From: Leptofilum sp041987425
Lineage (GTDB): Bacteria > Chloroflexota > Anaerolineae > Promineifilales > Promineifilaceae
DNA: 64,000 nt
Reading direction: 5' to 3'
Assembly: GCA_041987425.1 (NCBI GenBank)
Contig: JBHIWP010000004.1
Span: forward strand, 16,199-80,198
Part shown: positions 61,122 through 64,000 of the stretch, one piece after another
Position numbering within the stretch: the stretch's first letter is position 1
Layout of the letters: every line of letters begins with the position of its first letter
Program-made: the position numbers and the translations under genes
The notes under the pieces: model-generated
The model's input: only the letters and a program-made list of their open reading frames with translations
What the model was told of the DNA's origin: nothing
Database searches by the model: none

Positions 61122-61337
61122 TCAGGGAACCGGATCATAGCCGCCTGGGTTCAGTGGATGGCAACGGCCAATCCGCTTAAGCGCCAGCCACCCGCCTTTC
61201 CTAAAGCCATACTTTTCAATTGCCTCATATCCGTAATGAGAACAGCTAGGGTGAAAGCGGCAGCTAGGCGGCGTAATGCGGGATATTGTGCGCTGGTAAA
61301 GCCGTATGAGAAATAAAGCAATCGTTTTCATAGCCAC
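61122..61337 (-). CDS. yidD: Membrane protein insertion efficiency factor YidD
   Basis: 71 residues: amphipathic N-terminal helix (MKTIALFLIRLYQRTIS), then CRFHPSCSHYGYEAIEKYG and GRCHPLNPGGYDPVP, the family hallmarks. Found next to rnpA in most bacteria. Start could be the second Met. Confidence 0.95.
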   Translation of the reverse strand: MAMKTIALFLIRLYQRTISRITPPSCRFHPSCSHYGYEAIEKYGFRKGGWLALKRIGRCHPLNPGGYDPVP

Positions 61338-61386
61338 ATCTTACAACATCTGAAGAAAATTCATGAAAACATTGCTCAAATTTTCA

Positions 61387-61764
61387 TCAGCCACAAAGTT
61401 CCGAACTTCGCCCATCACTCTGTGTTTGGCCCAAAAGTCTGGCCTGGGCCAATAAGTGCAAAACGGCCGTTTCCACCTCAGCAAATGATGCCTGAGACAG
61501 TTGCGGCCGTGCTATCCATACACAATCCCACCCCGGTTGAATATCGTCTAAGTGCAAGCGCACTGCCTCGCGTAGTAAACGCTTGACTCTATTTCGCACC
61601 ACAGCCTTGCCCACACGCTTGCTGGCAATGAAGGCAAACCGGCTTACCGCCCCTTCATTCTGTATGCTCAGCAAAATGCAGAGCGAATGACGCCAGCTGC
61701 GCCCCTGCTTCTGGACTCTAGAAACATCAGCAGAGCGCTTTAAGCGATGCGGTTGTGGCAGCAT
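61387..61764 (-). CDS. rnpA: Ribonuclease P protein component
   Basis: 125 residues with the RNR box KAVVRNRVKRLLREAVR and N-terminal LKRSADVSRVQKQGRS. Protein subunit that helps the RNA of RNase P cut tRNA 5' leaders. 19 bases downstream of rpmH. Confidence 0.96.
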   Translation of the reverse strand: MLPQPHRLKRSADVSRVQKQGRSWRHSLCILLSIQNEGAVSRFAFIASKRVGKAVVRNRVKRLLREAVRLHLDDIQPGWDCVWIARPQLSQASFAEVETAVLHLLAQARLLGQTQSDGRSSELCG

Positions 61765-61783
61765 ACATCAGTCAACCGGCGCT

Positions 61784-62008
61784 CTATTTAGCCCCACCGA
61801 AACGCTTCTTGGCCCGGTACGCAGTAGCAGACGAACCGTTCCAGTTGATACGCTTGACGTGCTCATTCATAGTTACTGTCAGTTGATGACGCCCTTTGGC
61901 GCGACGGCTCTTCAAAACTTTGCGGCCACCTTTGGTCTTCATGCGCTGGCGAAAACCGTGAACACGCTTCCGACGACGAATTTTTGGTTGATAAGTACGC
62001 TTTGGCAT
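61784..62008 (-). CDS. rpmH: Ribosomal protein L34 with C-terminal extension
   Basis: 74 residues; residues 1-46 are L34 (KRTYQPKIRRRKRVHGFRQRMKTKGGRKVLKSRRAKGRHQL). The other 28 residues, HVKRINWNGSSATAYRAKKR and flanks, are an extra basic tail, since L34 normally ends near 45. AGGAG precedes the ATG. First gene of the rpmH-rnpA-yidD-lipoprotein-yidC-jag operon. Confidence 0.95.
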   Translation of the reverse strand: MPKRTYQPKIRRRKRVHGFRQRMKTKGGRKVLKSRRAKGRHQLTVTMNEHVKRINWNGSSATAYRAKKRFGGAK

Positions 62009-62020
62009 TGCAAGTCTCCT

Positions 62021-62044
62021 AAAAAAACAAGGGCTTAAAGCCCT
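62021..62044 (-). promoter_or_regulatory. Terminator-like hairpin in rpmH leader
   Basis: On the minus strand AGGGCT-TTA-AGCCCT is followed by TTG and seven T, then by AGGAG and the rpmH ATG. A hairpin plus U-run this close to the start would act as an attenuator for the rpmH operon, or stop read-through from murA. Confidence 0.55.
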
Positions 62045-62192
62045 GAACTTAATATCAGATAAGTTTTATGTAATCGGCAATCAGTTTTCAAAGAAATTTA
62101 AGGTGAGTTAGCCGAGTACGACATCGTTTCTGCTCAATTTACTCAAAATCAAGGCAAAAAGCAGATTATTCACATCTGTCAAACGACGGAAA

Positions 62193-62221
62193 ATTATACC
62201 TAAGCCACACTGGACGGTCAA
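62193..62221 (-). promoter_or_regulatory. rpmH operon promoter
   Basis: Minus strand TTGACC (62221-62216), 17 bases, TATAAT (62198-62193): a near-perfect housekeeping promoter giving a leader of about 180 nt. A single DnaA-box match TTATTCACA lies at 62166-62174. Confidence 0.8.
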
Positions 62222-62225
62222 ATAT

Positions 62226-63190
62226 TTAGGTCACTCTTTCAATCTGTGCCCCCAAGGCTTGCAGCTTTTGTTCAATCTTCTCATATCCGCGATCGATCTG
62301 CTGTATATTGTGAATAGTGCTGGTACCCTGCGCGCACAAAGCCGCCAGAATCATTGCCATGCCAGCCCGAATATCCGGGCTGGGTACGCCGTGCGGACTG
62401 GCGTTTAGTTGATTACCACCCAGAATCATGACCCGGTGTGGGTCGCAAAGCACAATGCGCGCCCCCATAAAGGTAAGATTATCCACAAAGAAGAAGCGGC
62501 TTTCATACATCCAGTCGTGCAGCAGCACCGATCCTTCTGATTGTGTAGCAATAACCACCGCAATGCTCATCAGGTCGGGCGGAAAGCCGGGCCAGGGCAT
62601 CGGTTTTATTTCCGGAATTCGCCCGCCAAGGGCCGGTTTGATTTGCAGAGATTGGTTGGCAGGCACCACAATATCCTGTCCATCGTCCACCCAGCGAACG
62701 CCCAGCTTCTCGTACACAAGGCGGATCATGCCCAAATTTTCCGGCTGGGCATCCTTAATGCGAATCTCGCTGCCGGTAACGGCCGCTGCGCCAATGAAGC
62801 TGCCCACCTCCATAAAGTCCGAACCAATGCGAAATTCGCCCCCGTGCAGCCGGTCAACGCCCTGAATGGTCAATCGGTTGCTGCCAATGCCTTCAATTTG
62901 AGCGCCGAGACTGTTGAGAAAGTGGCACAAATCGCGCACGTGCGGTTCGCAAGCCGCGTTGTCGATAACGGTTTCACCTTTGGCCAAAACGGCCGCCATC
63001 ACGCTGTTTTCTGTCGCGGTGACGCTGGCTTCTGGCAGCAGCAGATAGCCTGCGCCTTTCAGTCCGTCGGCATTCATGTGAAATTGGCCCTGCTCTTTCA
63101 TTTCCACGGCCGTTCCCAACGCCTCCAGGGCCATAATGTGCGTGTCTAACGGCCGTCCGCCAATGACGTCTCCACCCGGCAGCGGCAGCG
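62226..63190 (-). CDS. murA: MurA UDP-GlcNAc 1-carboxyvinyltransferase, C-terminal three quarters
   Basis: About 315 residues of MurA, first committed step of peptidoglycan synthesis (enolpyruvate to UDP-GlcNAc). Visible: LPGGDVIGGRPLD, KGAGYLLLPEASVTATENSVMAAVLAKGET, QGVDRLHGGEFRIGSDFMEVGSF, and PGFPPDLMSIAVVIATQSEG. The catalytic-loop position that is Cys115 in E. coli (PGGC) is Asp here, as in Mycobacterium and Chlamydia, which predicts insensitivity to fosfomycin. About 105 N-terminal residues are missing: the frame continues into foreign DsbD-like sequence at about 63175-63192. Confidence 0.92.
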
Positions 63191-63195
63191 TCACC
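63171..63195. other. Probable assembly-chimera junction
   Basis: Between MurA LPGGD (Asp codon at 63168-63170) and DsbD-type YGYKSEVTLP, the minus frame passes from one protein family to another through shared Leu-Pro codons (GCTGCCGCTGCC). To the right the GC content rises strongly and ACGGCCGT disappears. Confidence 0.8.
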
Positions 63196-63563
63196 TCGGA
63201 CTTGTAGCCATAGTCCATGATGTCCGCATTGAGCGGCAATTCTTCCGGTGCCGGCCAAGCGATCTCGCCCACTTCGACACCGTCCGGCAGCGTCCAGTCG
63301 AGCTCGATGGGAAGGCCGTTGTCGCCCGGATTGCGCCAATAGGTGTGCCAGCCGGGCGCAATCTTCTGGCGCACCGCCACAACGGTGGTCGAACCGGGCG
63401 CGACCCATTGCGACATCGGGACCAGTTCGGCCTCGATCCGCTCGGTCCGCTGCGGCCCGAAGGCGACGACGCCCGCAGGCTGGCTCTGCACCGGCTGGGC
63501 GACGGCCGCCGAAACGCCCGTCAAACTGAACAGTAGGCCGAGGAGAAGGGCGAAGAGGCGCAA
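63189..63563 (-). CDS. DsbD/ScsB-type N-terminal fragment (foreign)
   Basis: About 125 residues: signal peptide (MRLFALLLGLLFSLTGVSAAVAQ), then RTERIEAELVPMSQWVAPGSTTVVAVRQKIAPGWHTYWRNPGDNGLP and EIAWPAPEELP. This is the start of the protein-disulfide reductase family common in sphingomonads and other Alphaproteobacteria. It is cut at the junction and fused in frame to murA; the fusion is not expected to be a real protein. Its own organism differs from the rest of the window. Confidence 0.75.
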
Positions 63564-63648
63564 ACACGTGTTCCGGCAGGCGAGGGGAGCGCCGCAACCT
63601 AATGCGTCACGCGTCCCCGCGCCATCGCTGCGCCCGCTCCCGCGTCGA

Positions 63649-64000
63649 TCAGCGCGGATAGGCCTCGTAGATCACTTCCGCGCGGCGCCGCAGCGGTTCG
63701 TCATTGCCGGCTGCGGTCGTGGCGCCCGCGTCGCCTGCGGCGTTCAGCTCGAAGATCGGCGCCGGCATGCCCGCCTGGGTCAGCGCCTCGACCACCGTCC
63801 GGGCGCGCCGCTGCGACAGGTTCAGATTGGCTTCCGGCGTCCCCGTGGCGTCGGCCAAGCCCACAACGCGCACTTTGCGCACGTCGCAATCCTTCGCCTT
63901 GGTCGCCGCCGCCTTCAGCACCATCGCCGCCGGCTCGGTCAGCCGCGCCTGGTTCTCCAGGAAATAGATATCGAAACGCCCCGGCGCGCACAGCGATTCG
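63649..64000 (-). CDS. OmpA-family peptidoglycan-binding protein, partial (foreign)
   Basis: C-terminal OmpA/MotB domain (FDIYFLENQARLTEPA, VRVVGLADATGTPEANLNLSQRRARTVVEAL) running off the right edge; the frame is open to base 64000. Outer-membrane/peptidoglycan anchoring protein of a diderm, GC-rich genome, in line with the chimera. Confidence 0.82.
   Translation of the reverse strand, partial: ESLCAPGRFDIYFLENQARLTEPAAMVLKAAATKAKDCDVRKVRVVGLADATGTPEANLNLSQRRARTVVEALTQAGMPAPIFELNAAGDAGATTAAGNDEPLRRRAEVIYEAYPR

Larger units (their letters stand above)
1406..63156. repeat. Highly iterated palindrome ACGGCCGT
   Basis: Octamer palindrome found about 95 times by hand count between 1406 and 63156, mostly inside genes, on average every 650-700 bases. 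It appears in all frames (T-A-V, [N/D/Y]-G-R, x-R-P), as in GAAACGGCCGT and TACGGCCGTA. None after 63156, and none between about 17.2 and 19.2 kb (the LRR region). Confidence 0.9.

Noticed and set aside
62009..62225. Chromosomal origin next to rpmH
   Set aside because: rpmH often borders dnaA/oriC, and one DnaA-box match (TTATTCACA, 62166) is present. But murA, not dnaA, is upstream, and a cluster of boxes or an AT-rich unwinding element is lacking.
63248..63967. Plus-strand open frames in the GC-rich right end
   Set aside because: They are mirror frames of the DsbD-like and OmpA genes; high GC leaves few stops.
1..64000. tRNA, rRNA or CRISPR loci
   Set aside because: I searched by eye for T-loop (GGTTCGAATCC) and regular direct repeats and found none that fold or repeat properly.

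Overview
The window reads as a bacterial chromosome segment, most likely from a member of the Chloroflexota (Anaerolineae-like). That placement is inference from gene families and style: SH3b-repeat surface protein, tandem ArsR-DUF2087 regulators, YtxH, AI-2E exporters, a monoderm-type lipoprotein set and moderate GC. It ends in a different genome. From about 63,175-63,192 to the right edge the sequence switches to a GC-rich, alphaproteobacterial (sphingomonad-like) style. A murA gene is joined in frame to a DsbD-type N-terminus and followed by an OmpA-type gene. I read this as an assembly chimera.

Layout. 1-9.7 kb: a 5'-truncated SH3b protein, DUF1294, a Fur/zinc-manganese ABC cassette, GlsB/YeaQ, an ABC-2 exporter pair and two AI-2E permeases. 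9.7-16.4 kb (minus): an alpha-glucan/glycosyltransferase operon (GH13, YkvA, GT4, alpha/alpha-barrel hydrolase, YihY, SDR). 16.4-25.5 kb: LysE, a plant-style LRR lipoprotein in an AT-richer patch, QueA with an SDR, a third AI-2E protein, methionine aminopeptidase and small membrane proteins. 25.6-29 kb: tandem ArsR-DUF2087 regulators, a nicotinamidase-like hydrolase and a VWA protein. 29-41 kb: ClpP, enolase, an orphan histidine kinase, cysteine desulfurase plus MnmA, YtxH, a RelA-type (p)ppGpp synthetase, a P-loop kinase and an APH-like kinase. 41-52 kb: an ABC exporter, ThpR, a DUF1932 dehydrogenase, an ATPase-winged-helix protein and a 1,681-residue propeller-ATPase. 52-58 kb: SixA, a GT1 glycosyltransferase, a PP2C phosphatase with a zinc-ribbon/propeller kinase, and cyclophilin. 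58-63 kb (minus): rpmH-rnpA-yidD-(propeller lipoprotein)-yidC-jag, preceded by murA.

Three things stand out. (1) The octamer palindrome ACGGCCGT occurs about 95 times by hand count in the first 63.2 kb, where roughly one or two would be expected by chance. It is a HIP1-like iterated palindrome and stops at the chimera junction. (2) Two loci 28 kb apart, a nicotinamidase-like hydrolase plus VWA protein and a PP2C plus kinase, share one promoter design: TTGACA, a 17-bp spacer filled by AGTGTA-N5-(T/A)ACACT, and a second dyad just downstream. Together they rebuild the VWA-PP2C-kinase (YegL-YegK-YegI / TerY-P type) triad as a putative co-regulated circuit, probably under the adjacent ArsR-DUF2087 pair. 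(3) A family of intergenic inverted repeats keeps a 27-32 nt interior while its 10-15 bp arms change sequence yet stay paired.

The (p)ppGpp enzyme has lost the hydrolase ED pair and carries the ExDD synthetase motif of monofunctional RelA. It sits behind a structured leader ending in a terminator-like hairpin. No tRNA, rRNA, CRISPR array or transposase gene was recognised.
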